From assembly GCF_029887875.1 (NCBI RefSeq), contig NZ_JARXRM010000036.1, forward strand, positions 50,810 to 114,809: a stretch of DNA of 64,000 nucleotides. The letters are read 5' to 3'. Positions 27,221 through 38,500 of this stretch are shown one piece after another. The DNA comes from Luteimonas endophytica. GTDB lineage: Bacteria; Pseudomonadota; Gammaproteobacteria; Xanthomonadales; Xanthomonadaceae. The notes beneath the pieces are model-generated. The model was given only the letters and a program-made list of their open reading frames with translations, was not told where the DNA came from and did no database searches. Each line of letters opens with the position of its first letter. The stretch's first letter is position 1. A program made the position numbers and the translations under genes.

Positions 27221-28082
27221 CCCGCCCGCGCGGTCCGTCGAGGCGTTCCAACAACTCCCTCGCGCGCCGCAGGTAGGGCGGGTCGATCATCTTGCCGTCG
27301 AGCACGAACGCGCCGCGGCCGTTGCGGCCGGCCTCGGCCGCGGCGGCAACGATGCGGCGCGCCTCCTCCGGATCCGGGGCTGCGCCATCGAACACCTCGT
27401 TGGCCCAGCGGACCTGGCGCGGATGCACGCAGCTCTTGCCGCGGAATCCCAGCTGCCTGGCGAGCTCCGCCTCGGCGCGGAAGCCGGCCTCGTCGTGCAG
27501 CAGCGGATAGGCGCTGTCGCAGACGAAGCAACCGCCCTCGCCCGCCGCCATGCGCAACGCGAACAGCGCCGCGTGCACGTTGGCGGCGCTGGCGCGCTCG
27601 ATGCCCAGCGGCTCGAACAGATCGCCCAGACCCAGCTGCAACCCGGCGACGCGCGGGTGCGCGCGGGCGATCTCGTGCGCCGCGCGCAGCGCCCGCGCGC
27701 TTTCGATGTTGACCAGCAGCGCGATCGGCGCCGCGACGCCGTTGCGGCGCTCCGCGGCCTCCAGCGCCTCGGCCGCCCGCGCCACGTCGGCCGCGCCGGC
27801 GGCCTTCGGCAGGTTGATCAGGTCCACGCCGGGACGGGCGAAGGCCGCCAGGTCGGCATCGAAGTGCGGCGACTCCAGCGCGTTGATCCGCACGATCACC
27901 AGCTTTCCGGTCTCCGCCGCCGCGGTCGAGTCGAGAAACGCCATGATATCGACGCGGGCCGCCGCCTTGGCCTGTTCCGGGACCGAATCCTCGAGATCCA
28001 GCGAGATCGCGTCGGCCTCGCCGGCGAACGCCTTGGCGAAAAGCTCCGGCCGCGAGCCGGGAACGAACAGCTTGCTACGCAT
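27210..28082 (-). CDS. HpcH/HpaI aldolase/citrate lyase (CitE-like) family protein
   Basis: A 290-residue TIM-barrel lyase or hydrolase of the CitE group, which cleaves (or hydrolyses) acyl-CoA esters such as malyl-CoA or citramalyl-CoA with Mg2+. Conserved segments are RSKLFVPGSRPELFAKA, AISLDLEDSVPE, IVRINALES, LLVNIESARAL and FRGKSCVHPRQV. The start is set at MRSKLFVPG; a longer frame upstream has no family similarity. As the first gene of the series it lies behind an AT-richer stretch with the likely promoter. Together with the class III CoA-transferase at 14475 it suggests activation and cleavage of a C4-C6 hydroxy-dicarboxylic acid. The reaction is not proven. Confidence 0.87.
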   Translation of the reverse strand: MRSKLFVPGSRPELFAKAFAGEADAISLDLEDSVPEQAKAAARVDIMAFLDSTAAAETGKLVIVRINALESPHFDADLAAFARPGVDLINLPKAAGAADVARAAEALEAAERRNGVAAPIALLVNIESARALRAAHEIARAHPRVAGLQLGLGDLFEPLGIERASAANVHAALFALRMAAGEGGCFVCDSAYPLLHDEAGFRAEAELARQLGFRGKSCVHPRQVRWANEVFDGAAPDPEEARRIVAAAAEAGRNGRGAFVLDGKMIDPPYLRRARELLERLDGPRGRDAR

Positions 28083-28212
28083 GGCGCGGCACTTCCATGG
28101 CGCGCAGTGTGGGCGAAGGGGAACCCGGAAAAGCTCGCTTCCGCGCATCTTCAAACGATACTTTTTGTTCCGTGCGTGCGCGAGCGCACCGGCAGCGACG
28201 GGCGCCCCGGGC

Positions 28213-28887
28213 TCAGCCGCGCAGGTGCTCCAGTTCGGCGGCCACCCTGCGCAGGTCGGCATGCAGATCCTCCCGGGCCAGGGCGCGGTCGCGGCCGCGC
28301 TTGCGCAGGACCGCCGAGGGGTGCCAGCTGGCGATGGCGCGCACGCCGCCGGGAAGCTCGTGCCAGCGGCCGCGGCCGGCGACGATGCCGAACCCGGGGC
28401 CGAACACGGTCTGCGCCGCCATCGCGCCGAGCGCCACCACGAGGTCGGGACCGACGCGGTCGACCTCGGCGGCCAGCCACATGCGGCAAGCAGCCTGCTC
28501 GGCCGCGTTGGCGCGCTTGTGCAGCCGCGCCTTGCCGCGGCGTTCGAACTTGAAATGCTTGACGGTGTTGGTGACGTAGAGATCGCGCCGCTGCAGTCCG
28601 GCGGCGTCGAGCGCCTCGCCCAGCAGCCGCCCCGCCGGTCCGACGAACGGCTTGCCGGCCAGGTCCTCCCGATCGCCGGGCTGCTCGCCGAGCAGCATCA
28701 CCCGCGCGCGCGAGCTGCCCTGGCCGAACACCGCGTGGGTGGCGTCGCGCCACAGCGGGCAGGCCCGGCATTCGGCGGCCTTGCGCCGCAGCGTCGGCAG
28801 GCCGCCGGCCGGAACCTCGCGCACGGGCTTGGCGAAGGGCCAGTCGACCTCCACCGAGGGTTTCGGGCGCTCACCCGGTCCACCCAC
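28213..28887 (-). CDS. UdgX-like uracil-DNA glycosylase family protein
   Basis: A 224-residue member of the family 4/UdgX uracil-DNA glycosylases. Motif A reads GEQPGDREDLAGKPFVGPAG. The TNTVKHFKFERRGKARLHK segment carries the extra loop of UdgX, whose histidine (here His123) forms a covalent bond to the abasic site after uracil removal. The usual KRRIH loop is KARLH here. Iron-sulfur candidates are Cys40, Cys43 and Cys134. The C-terminal motif is SWHPSAVLR. The start codon is GTG (28887), 12 bases after the YdeP-type gene. A plain family 4 UDG would have KCRPP instead of KHFKF, so UdgX is favoured. Confidence 0.85.
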   Translation of the reverse strand: MGGPGERPKPSVEVDWPFAKPVREVPAGGLPTLRRKAAECRACPLWRDATHAVFGQGSSRARVMLLGEQPGDREDLAGKPFVGPAGRLLGEALDAAGLQRRDLYVTNTVKHFKFERRGKARLHKRANAAEQAACRMWLAAEVDRVGPDLVVALGAMAAQTVFGPGFGIVAGRGRWHELPGGVRAIASWHPSAVLRKRGRDRALAREDLHADLRRVAAELEHLRG

Positions 28888-28899
28888 GGCGCACCCCGC

Positions 28900-31224
28900 T
28901 CAGGCGGGCGCCGGCCCGGCGGGGACCGGGGCGCGCGTCTCCGCGCGGATCCGCACCGGCACCGTCTTGCCCGCGGGCACGTGGCTGTCGATGGCGTGGT
29001 GAGCGACCGGGATCAGCGGATTGCACTCCGGGTAGTAGCCCACGATGCATCCGTCCGGCACGTCGTAGGGCACCACCCGCAGACCGCCGACCTCGCGCTC
29101 GATGCCGTCGCTGCAGTCGCCGACCAGGTCGACGAGTTGCCCGGCGCGCAACCCCAGCCGCGCGATGTCGGCTTCGCTCACCAGCACCACCCGGCGGGTG
29201 CCCTCGATCCCGCGAAAGCGGTCGCGGTAGCCGTAGATGGTGGTGTTGAACTGGTCGTTGCTGCGCAGGGTGATCAGGCGCATCAGCTGCGCCGCATCGG
29301 CGAAACCGGTGGCGCACAGCACCTCCGGGACCATGAACTCGGCCTTGCCGCTCGCGGTTTTCCAGCGCCGTTCGCGGGCGGCGATCGGTCGCGGAAAGCC
29401 GCCGGGCGTGGCCATGCGACGGTTGAAGCCCTCGAACTGGTCCGGGTAGGTCGCCTCGATCGCGTCGCGGATCCTGCCGTAGTCCGCCACCCATTCGCGC
29501 CATGGCACCTCCGGGCGCGGCTCCAGCGCGGCCTCGGCGATGCCGGCGACGATCGCCGGTTCCGACAGCAGCTCGCGGCTTGCCGGCTCGTGGGTACCGA
29601 ACGAGGCATGGATGCAGGCGGTGCTGTCCTCGGTGGTCACGATCTGGTCGCCGCCGGCCTGGGTATCGCGCTCCAGCCGCCCCAGGCACGGCAGCAGCAG
29701 CGCGAGCTCGCCGCACAGCAGATGGCTGCGGTTGAGCTTGGTGGCCACCTGCACGGTCAGCCGCAGCCGCTCCCACGCCGGTTCCAGCTGGCGTGTATCG
29801 GGCGCGGCGCGCACGAAGTTGCCGCCCAGGCCGATGAAGGCGCGCACCGAACCGTCGAGCACCCCTTCGACCGTGCCGATGGTGTCGAGCCCCTTGCGAC
29901 GCGGCGGGTCGAACCGGTACAGCTCCGCCAGCCGCTCGAGCGGCACCAGCTCGGGCTTCTCGCTGATGCCGACGGTGCGCTGGCCCTGCACGTTGGAATG
30001 CCCGCGGACCGGGCAGATGCCCGCGCCGGGGCGGCCGACGTTGCCGCGCATCAGCATGAGATTGCAGAGCATCCGTACGTTGTCGACGCCGCGGCGGTGC
30101 TGGGTCAGGCCCATGCCGTAGATCAGGATGCTGGAGCGCGCGGCGGCGTAGGTCGCGGCGGCGCCCTCGATGGCGGCGCGCGCCAGGCCGGACTCGCGCT
30201 CGATCTCGTCCCAGCCGGTGGCGCGCAGCGAGGCGGCGAAGTCCTCGAACCCCCGCGTATGCACGGCGATGAAGTCGACGTCGAGCACCCGGGCCCCGCC
30301 CTCGCGGGTGGCGGCGTCGTCCAGCGCCAGCAGCGCCTTGCACAGCCCCTGGATCAGCGCCAGGTCGCCACCCGCGCGGACCTGGTGGTAGCCGGAGCTG
30401 ATCCGGGTCGCCGTGCCGGTCGCCATCGACAGCGGCTCCTGCGGATTGACGAAGCGCTCCCAGCCGCGCTCGCGCAGCGGGTTGAAGGTCAGGATCGGCA
30501 CGCCGCGCCGGCTGGCCCGCTGCAGCTGGTGGAGCATGCGCGGAGCGTTGGTGCCGACGTTCTGGCCGAACGACAGGATGCAGTCGGTGGCCTCGAAATC
30601 CTCCAGCCGCACCGTGCCCACCGGCACGCCGATGCTGCGCGGCAGCCCCACCGAGGTGCTTTCGTGGCACATGTTGGAGCTGTCGGGCAGGTTGTTGTTG
30701 CCGTACAGGCGCGCCAGCAGCGCGTACATGTACGAGGTCTCCAGGGAGGCGCGCCCGGAGGCGTAGAACACCACGCTTTCCGGATCCAGCGCGCGCAGTT
30801 CGCGGCCGATGGCGGCGAACGCCTCGTCCCAGGTGATCGGTACGTAGCGGTCGCTGTCGCGGTCGTAGCGCAGCGGTTCGGTCAGCCGGCCTGCGCGCTC
30901 GAGATCGAAATCCGCCCACTCCAGCAATTCGGAAACCGGGTGGTCGGCGAAGAAGTCGGCGCCGACGCGGCCCTGGTCCAGTTCCCAGAAGGTGGCCTTG
31001 GCGCCGTTCTCGCAGAACTCGAACGCGTGCGGATCCTTCGGCTTGGCCCATGCGCAGCTCACGCACATGAAGCCGTCGGCCTTGTTCTGGCGGACCAGCT
31101 GGCGCATCGCCTCCGCGGTCGGCACCTCGCTGCCGGTGCCGAAGCGCATCAGCGAGTGCACCGAGCCCCAGCCGCCGGCGGGGCCGTCGTAGGGCTCGAA
31201 CTTCAGGTCCGTGGGCTCGTGCAT
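28900..31224 (-). CDS. FdhF/YdeP family molybdopterin oxidoreductase
   Basis: A 774-residue cytoplasmic molybdenum enzyme of the YdeP group (TIGR01701). It resembles formate dehydrogenase H but has no selenocysteine. Cys54 and Cys57 (CVSCAW) are the recognisable remains of the N-terminal iron-sulfur site. The segment NMCHESTSVGLPRSIG stands where FdhF has its active-site residue. The C-terminal molybdopterin-dinucleotide domain (LRSNDQFNTTIYGYRDRFRG) is complete. E. coli YdeP is linked to acid resistance, but its reaction is unknown. No fdhD-like partner is in this window. The UdgX-like gene follows 12 bases later. Confidence 0.9.
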   Translation of the reverse strand: MHEPTDLKFEPYDGPAGGWGSVHSLMRFGTGSEVPTAEAMRQLVRQNKADGFMCVSCAWAKPKDPHAFEFCENGAKATFWELDQGRVGADFFADHPVSELLEWADFDLERAGRLTEPLRYDRDSDRYVPITWDEAFAAIGRELRALDPESVVFYASGRASLETSYMYALLARLYGNNNLPDSSNMCHESTSVGLPRSIGVPVGTVRLEDFEATDCILSFGQNVGTNAPRMLHQLQRASRRGVPILTFNPLRERGWERFVNPQEPLSMATGTATRISSGYHQVRAGGDLALIQGLCKALLALDDAATREGGARVLDVDFIAVHTRGFEDFAASLRATGWDEIERESGLARAAIEGAAATYAAARSSILIYGMGLTQHRRGVDNVRMLCNLMLMRGNVGRPGAGICPVRGHSNVQGQRTVGISEKPELVPLERLAELYRFDPPRRKGLDTIGTVEGVLDGSVRAFIGLGGNFVRAAPDTRQLEPAWERLRLTVQVATKLNRSHLLCGELALLLPCLGRLERDTQAGGDQIVTTEDSTACIHASFGTHEPASRELLSEPAIVAGIAEAALEPRPEVPWREWVADYGRIRDAIEATYPDQFEGFNRRMATPGGFPRPIAARERRWKTASGKAEFMVPEVLCATGFADAAQLMRLITLRSNDQFNTTIYGYRDRFRGIEGTRRVVLVSEADIARLGLRAGQLVDLVGDCSDGIEREVGGLRVVPYDVPDGCIVGYYPECNPLIPVAHHAIDSHVPAGKTVPVRIRAETRAPVPAGPAPA

Positions 31225-31303
31225 GTCCGCTCCCGCGCAACGCGTCCGGTCGTTGATAGCGCAGCCCCGGGCAAAGCCCAGTGAAGCGCGGCCGAAAACG
31301 CAA

Positions 31304-31329
31304 ACGGCGCAGCCTTCGGGCCGCGCCGT
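31304..31329 (-). terminator. Terminator downstream of tRNA-Val
   Basis: On the minus strand ACGGCGCGGCC, loop CGAA, GGCTGCGCCGT forms an 11-pair stem with one G-T pair, followed by TTGCGTTTTC. It starts 24 bases past the tRNA 3' end. Confidence 0.75.
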
Positions 31330-31353
31330 CTCGGGGAATCCACCGCATCGCGG

Positions 31354-31428
31354 TGGTGGGCGGTACAGGGTTCGAACCTGTGACCCCTACCATGTCAAGG
31401 TAGTGCTCTACCGCTGAGCTAACCGCCC
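31354..31428 (-). tRNA. tRNA-Val (GAC anticodon)
   Basis: A complete 75-base cloverleaf including encoded CCA. The acceptor arms are GGGCGGT and ACCGCCC. The D arm is GCTCAGCGGTAGAGC, the anticodon stem CTACC/GGTAG, and the loop TTGACAT with anticodon GAC. The T arm is ACAGG-TTCGAAC-CCTGT. The terminator at 31304-31329 follows. Confidence 0.96.
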
Positions 31429-31580
31429 ACTGGCCCGCGCGGGACTCCAGCGCAGGGCCGCGAATTCTACCCCGCGGCCCGGCCGGCGACAACCTGGGGC
31501 GGCCGCCGCAGGGCCCGCCGGGACGGACGGCCGCCGGCGGCTGCGGCCGGATCGGCGGCGTCTCCAGGCATGGCCCGCCA

Positions 31581-31667
31581 CGCCGGCTTTCGCGCGCATG
31601 GCGCGCTCCTACGGTGGTCGACCGCCGCGGCCCTGTAGGAGCGGCCCGTGGCCGCGAAGGCCGCGGG
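31581..31667. repeat. REP pair (BIME-like), copy A
   Basis: Two inverted copies of one element. The minus-strand copy at 31581-31612 reads GTAGGAGCGCGCCATGCGCG onward. The plus-strand copy at 31634-31667 reads TGTAGGAGCGGCCCGTGGCC onward, ending in GCGAAGGCCGCGGG. The same element recurs at 49764-49872. It lies between tRNA-Val and the uvrB stop codon. Confidence 0.75.
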
Positions 31668-31676
31668 CGACACCGG

Positions 31677-33710
<2,034 letters not shown>

Positions 33711-33902
33711 CGGTCGCTGGGGGCGCGGGGGAAGGCCCAGTCTAGTGGCTGGTGACTGCGGCTGGGTGAGCGAGGAGCAACGGCGCCCTCCGCCCCTACC
33801 CGTCTTCCGGCGAATTCCTACCCCCGATTCGCCGCAGTGCCGACGGACGGTGGCCCCGCACCGGCCGACAATGCGGAACGTTTCACGGCAAGGACGCCGA
33901 CG

Positions 33903-34433
33903 ATGACCCGCAAGGAGTCAGGTTTCACCCTGATCGAAGCGATGGCCGTGCTCGCCATCGTCGCCATCACCCTCGCCATCGGCCTGCCCGCCTTCGGCGA
34001 GGTGCTGCGGCGCCAGCACGCGGCCACCGCCATGCACCTGGTGGGCACCGACCTGGCGATGGCCCGCAGCAGCGCGATCATGGGCCGCGGGGCGGTGGTG
34101 GTCTGTCCGCGCACGCCCGCGCTGCGCTGCCGCGGCGACCGTGACTGGGGCGAGGGCTGGATGGTGTTCCGCGATCCGGACGGCGACCGCCAACCGGGCC
34201 GGCCCGCCGACATACTCCGCGCCAGCGACGGTCCGGGTGCGGCCGCCCGCGGCCTCAGCCTGCGCTCCAGCCGCCGCCATGTCGTCTATCGCGCCGATGG
34301 CCGCAGCCTAGGCAGCAATCTCAGCGTGGCCGCCTGCACCGGGGATCGGCTGGCCGGAAAGGTGATCGTCAGCAACCTGGGACGGGTGCGCACCGAGCGG
34401 CCCGCGCGCCCGGTGCCCTGCCCGGGTGGCTGA
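33903..34433 (+). CDS. GspH/FimT-family pseudopilin, orphan
   Basis: A 176-residue prepilin. The short leader MTRKESG is followed by the type IV prepilin cleavage site and hydrophobic helix [20 protein letters not shown], with Glu at +5. The C-terminal part ([19 protein letters not shown]) matches the GspH/FimT globular domain. It sits alone, upstream of tRNA-Asn, in high-GC sequence. It is on the opposite strand from the six-gene minor pilin operon that follows, which has its own FimT. It may contribute to type IV pilus priming or to a type II secretion system encoded elsewhere. Confidence 0.85.
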   Translation: MTRKESGFTLIEAMAVLAIVAITLAIGLPAFGEVLRRQHAATAMHLVGTDLAMARSSAIMGRGAVVVCPRTPALRCRGDRDWGEGWMVFRDPDGDRQPGRPADILRASDGPGAAARGLSLRSSRRHVVYRADGRSLGSNLSVAACTGDRLAGKVIVSNLGRVRTERPARPVPCPGG

Positions 34434-34686
34434 GGCCGGCTGCGGCCCGGACGAGATCGGCGAGGCGGCAGCGCCGGCCTCCTCCCGCGGGCGCTCGCGC
34501 CCGGCGCCACCGCCACGTGTCGCCGCGCCCCCGAGCCGCCTGCCCGGTCGGCCCGCGCCTCCACCGGCGTGCGGGGCGACGGGGTCCGGGCACGCGATCG
34601 GCCCGCCCCGGCACGGACGAAGTGGCCGGCGCGCGATCGGTGGTCTCCTTGACCGGCGCGGCCAAGCCACTAAAATGGCCGTCCCC

Positions 34687-34763
34687 GCCCGAATAGCTCA
34701 GCTGGTTAGAGCACTTGACTGTTAATCAGGGGGTCGTTGGTTCGAGTCCAACTTCGGGCGCCA
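34687..34763 (+). tRNA. tRNA-Asn (GTT anticodon)
   Basis: A complete 77-base cloverleaf with encoded CCA. The acceptor arms are GCCCGAA and TTCGGGC. The D arm is AGCTCAGCTGGTTAGAGC, the anticodon stem CTTGA/TCAGG, and the loop CTGTTAA with anticodon GTT. The T arm is GTTGG-TTCGAGT-CCAAC. It borders the lower-GC pilin region, but I found no second copy of its 3' end within the window. Confidence 0.96.
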
Positions 34764-35046
34764 CCTTTCTCTTCCGCTGGCTTCGCATACGTCGGTACGC
34801 AAGCGGAAACTCCCGGCAGTCAAACCGGTGACTGGCATGTACATCGCATGCTGCCGGCATTGTTTGATACCAGCCGGGGCATCTCCGCTTGGAACCGTGC
34901 GTAGATGGTGGCCGACACCACCCTCTGCACAGAGGCCGAATCGACACTCTACAGAGGGCGAGCGCGATGACCTGTGCCTGGTGGTCGCTCCGAACGAGCC
35001 CAAGCAACGGCGCTGCCGTTAGGCAAGGATACATGAGCACCGACGG
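34764..35046. other. Gene-free spacer between tRNA-Asn and pilE
   Basis: About 280 bases of lower-GC sequence without a convincing gene on either strand. A weak inverted repeat (CTTCCGCT near 34770 and AGCGGAA near 34803) follows the tRNA. No integrase, attachment-site repeat or promoter could be supported. Confidence 0.4.
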
Positions 35047-35526
35047 CTACCAACAATCGGCCGCAGCGCCTGATCCTCCGACGATGTCTTTTTCTCCAGT
35101 GCTGCTGAGCGTCAACGACATGCACCTGGTGTCTCGCGCCTGTGCACCTTGGGGCACCGCAGTCAATAAGTAGGAATTCGCGTCGACGGCGGAGATGCCT
35201 ATGACGTAGCGCGCTTCCCCCCCCCTCGGCGACTGGCGATCGGTCGCGGCCACCGTGTCCCAGAAGGTTTCGTAAGTGTTGTTGGTCGTGTGATGACGTT
35301 CGGCCCGTTGCGCCAGCTCGACGAGGTCCGCTTTGGCTTGACCGCGCCGCGATTTACGAACCTGTTCCTGATAGGACGGAACGGCGATCGCTGCAAGAAT
35401 GGCAACGACGGCCACCACCACCATCAGTTCGATGAGAGTGAAGCCAGCAACAGACCGGCGGACGCCGCTTCCTGGACTTGACCGTCGCGGAGAGATCTCC
35501 ACGCATGTTCCTCTGCCAGTGCTCAT
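35047..35526 (-). CDS. pilE: PilE-like minor type IV pilin
   Basis: A 159-residue type IV pilin. The prepilin peptidase site and N-terminal helix are VAG-FTLIELMVVVAVVAILAA with Glu at +5. SYQEQVRKSRRGQAKADLVE follows, typical of PilE minor pilins in Xanthomonas/Pseudomonas minor pilin operons. The C-terminal disulfide pair is probably the Cys in DTRCMSL and the terminal CW. The leader is unusually long (28 residues) if the ATG at 35526 is used. That ATG overlaps the PilY1 stop by four bases, which supports it. It is the last gene of the operon. Lower GC than flanking genes. Confidence 0.87.
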   Translation of the reverse strand: MSTGRGTCVEISPRRSSPGSGVRRSVAGFTLIELMVVVAVVAILAAIAVPSYQEQVRKSRRGQAKADLVELAQRAERHHTTNNTYETFWDTVAATDRQSPRGGEARYVIGISAVDANSYLLTAVPQGAQARDTRCMSLTLSSTGEKDIVGGSGAAADCW

Positions 35527-38500
35527 TCGATCTGCCTCCAAGACTGCCGGCCGCAGGGATAGGGCAAATACAAGGGGTCTGCCAGCCCTGCCACGGTAAC
35601 GGCCATCCAGCATTGCCGTTCCGCGGGACTCGGGGGAGCGCCGGGTGCTGTCGGATCATCTGGAGTGGCCGGCGCCAAACGCGGGACGACATTCACAGCA
35701 ACATCGCGCACTGGCGCACTTCCTCCGGTAGCTAGTTGAATAGCTGCGGTGCCCTGCCCTGGCGAATCGCCATCGGGGGAACCGACACGAACGTTCGACA
35801 AGCCCGCGGTTCCGCTTCTGGCGTTAAGCCCGAACAACCAGTTGAAGCCGGAGGCTGAGCACCCAGCCGTCTCTGCCTCAGGAGCGTAGGTCGGCATAAA
35901 GATCACCCCAGAGGCGATACGGGGATTGCCGACGAACCTTTCCCCAGCCGGCAGATCGATGAACCATCCAAGCGGAGAGACTGGAACTGTGGCGTTCACA
36001 CTCAAGATGCGCACACCATCTTCCGTTTCGACCGATTGGCCCAACAAATGGCTCCTAGACAACGTCTGGGAAGTAGGGCCACGCTCGACATCGTTGATCG
36101 CGTAGAGCGACTGCAAAGACCTGTCTGCAGGGTCACCGTGGAAAGAGAAACTTCCGGTGCCAAAGTACAGCATCACACCACCGCGCGGACCGACTGCAGC
36201 GGTCATCCCACCGGTGATCGGCTGTCGATAGTTCTGTCCACCCTCGGTGTACTCATCGGTCACGAACAACGGCCTCACCGGACTAGCGGGAGCCGCCGCA
36301 CGCAGATCGAACTTCCACAGGGCGCCTTTTTGATCCGCCGCATAGACGGTATCGGCAAATCCATCCCGAATCCCGCTATTGAGATCGTTTCCACCCCAAC
36401 GATCTACGATGACCACATTGCCTAGCCCGTTTGTACCCGCGATGCTGGATCCGGCTTCAGTGGCTTCGATCATCGTGATCTCAGGAGTACCGCTGTCGAT
36501 GTCGACGACGAACAGGACAGCCTTGCCGCTGGCACTATTGTATCCATTGCCGAACACCGCGACCCAACGCACATCGCCGCCCGGAACAGTCTTGACCGGC
36601 ACGACGACCGGCTTGCCGAGCACATGTCCTATGTTCTCGCGCACGTCCTGCGCCAGCGATAAATCGAGATCGCTAACTTCCCACAAGCGGCTCGAAGCGT
36701 TAAAACCCGCAGGATCGGAAACGTCCAGAGCAAAGACGCTTCGCCCACCCGCCCCCGCCGTCCCAACCAGAACGGTTCGCCAGTTATTGGAGGAATCTCG
36801 CGCATCGGACACCGTGATCGGCCCGTCCACATAATAGCGATGGGTAAACTTCTGGTCGCCTTGGCTAGCAGGGTCATAGGGAAATAGCAAATTTCCCATG
36901 TGCCCGAGCGCCGTCGCCGGAATGTAGCCGAACCGCTCTTCTCCGCCCGCTGCGGCATCCATTTCCTGATCCGCGTTCATCCCGCCGTCGAACGCATGCA
37001 GCATTCCAGCATTGGCCCCCACATACACCATGTAGCGTCGCGAACGTTTTTTGACGAGATAATCTCCGTACTCGCTTGCGATCGTTCCACCGAGCAGACG
37101 ATAGCCATAATCGTCTGTTGGCGAACTGATGACGGGGGTCGAATTGACGATGTCGCCCAAGGGAGTGCTTCGATCCCTTAGCGTACCGCCCCTCTCACGT
37201 TCCAGCGAATCACCGGCAAGCAGATAATCGATTACACCCGCGATATCCACCCCGAGGGCGGAGATTTCGCCAGCGCTGCAGCGCGCGATACCCGGATAGA
37301 GGTCCCCAGGCTTGTCGCAAAGATCGGGCAACGCGACGTTTGCGGCATTGAAACGACGGGTGCCCGCACCATCCGCGAACCAGACATTACGCGATCCGGG
37401 GCCCAGTTTGTCACTTGCCTCCCAGGCGGTAGAGAAAACTGCCTCGCGAGTGACGGGGTCGATCGACACTTGCTGTGCCGTCAGTGTACTGAACCAGTCA
37501 GTTCCTTCATTGCGAGCCTCATATCGCGGCACCACCGTCAGGGAGCCGTCCCCGATTCTCGCCCCGGTAAGGCCGATGGTGCCGGACGGGGAAGCGCCCG
37601 ACGCCACCGCCGCCAGAATCCTGCGCATCGCGGCCGAGATCGCAGCCGGAGTTGTGGCGTTGATCATCTCGCCACGGGCATTCAGCGTTGCGTGCCACAT
37701 TTCGTCCACGGCGTGTGGATTCATGTCGACGCGAGCGGTGTGCCAAGACGGCGAACTGGAAAACGGGTCCGGCGTGACCGTCCAAGGCGTAGCCGGGTTG
37801 GGAACATAATCCACACCATACATATGGCCGAGCGTGCCCAGCGTTACTCCATAGAAATTCATGTGCAGGTTGGTCTGGCAATCCAGCCTAGGGTCTGGAT
37901 CGGTAACGTCGCAGGACTCGGGAACCGGAACGTTGTTTGCTTCGATGTCTGGTCGCAGACTATCCAAATAGTAGGGAACCACGATGTCCGCCATTGTGTT
38001 GCCCACCGAATCGGCGAATGGAGCAGTGGGCATCCTCGTCCCATCCAAATTTCCGCCAACATTCGGGCTGCCGGAGTCGTTAATGTAACCGTCCGTGAAA
38101 AGCATACCCGCATTCTTCTGGCAACTCAGTTGGATCGGCGCCCCATCGCCGGTTCTCTTAAACTGCGCACCAAGATGATTTACTGCCTGGCGGCTGGGCG
38201 TACTTCCATTGGCAATCAGACGATGGAAGTCCGAGTAAAGCGCGGCCTTGGCTGTCTCGTTGCCCATGTCCCGCATGACGACATCATTGCGGTTGTTGAT
38301 CCGGAACCAACCGATCGACATGTCGTTGACCGAGAGAAGCGCGTTTGTCAGCCCGGCGACGAGCGATTCGCGCCGGGTCCGGTAGTAAGTGAACCAATTC
38401 GCAAAGTTCTGGATGGCTTCGTCGTAGAGTTCCGGGCTGGCGTAGTTTTCAAGCTTGATTTCGTAACGGTAGAGCCGTTCTCCCGCGGCCAGCCCGTGGG

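Noticed and set aside
27550..31284. Open frame of more than 1200 codons on the plus strand
   Set aside because: It is antisense to the CitE-like, UdgX-like and YdeP-type genes; shadow frames of this length are common at this GC content.
33711..33902. LexA box upstream of uvrB
   Set aside because: No inverted repeat resembling known LexA sites could be found in the divergent region.
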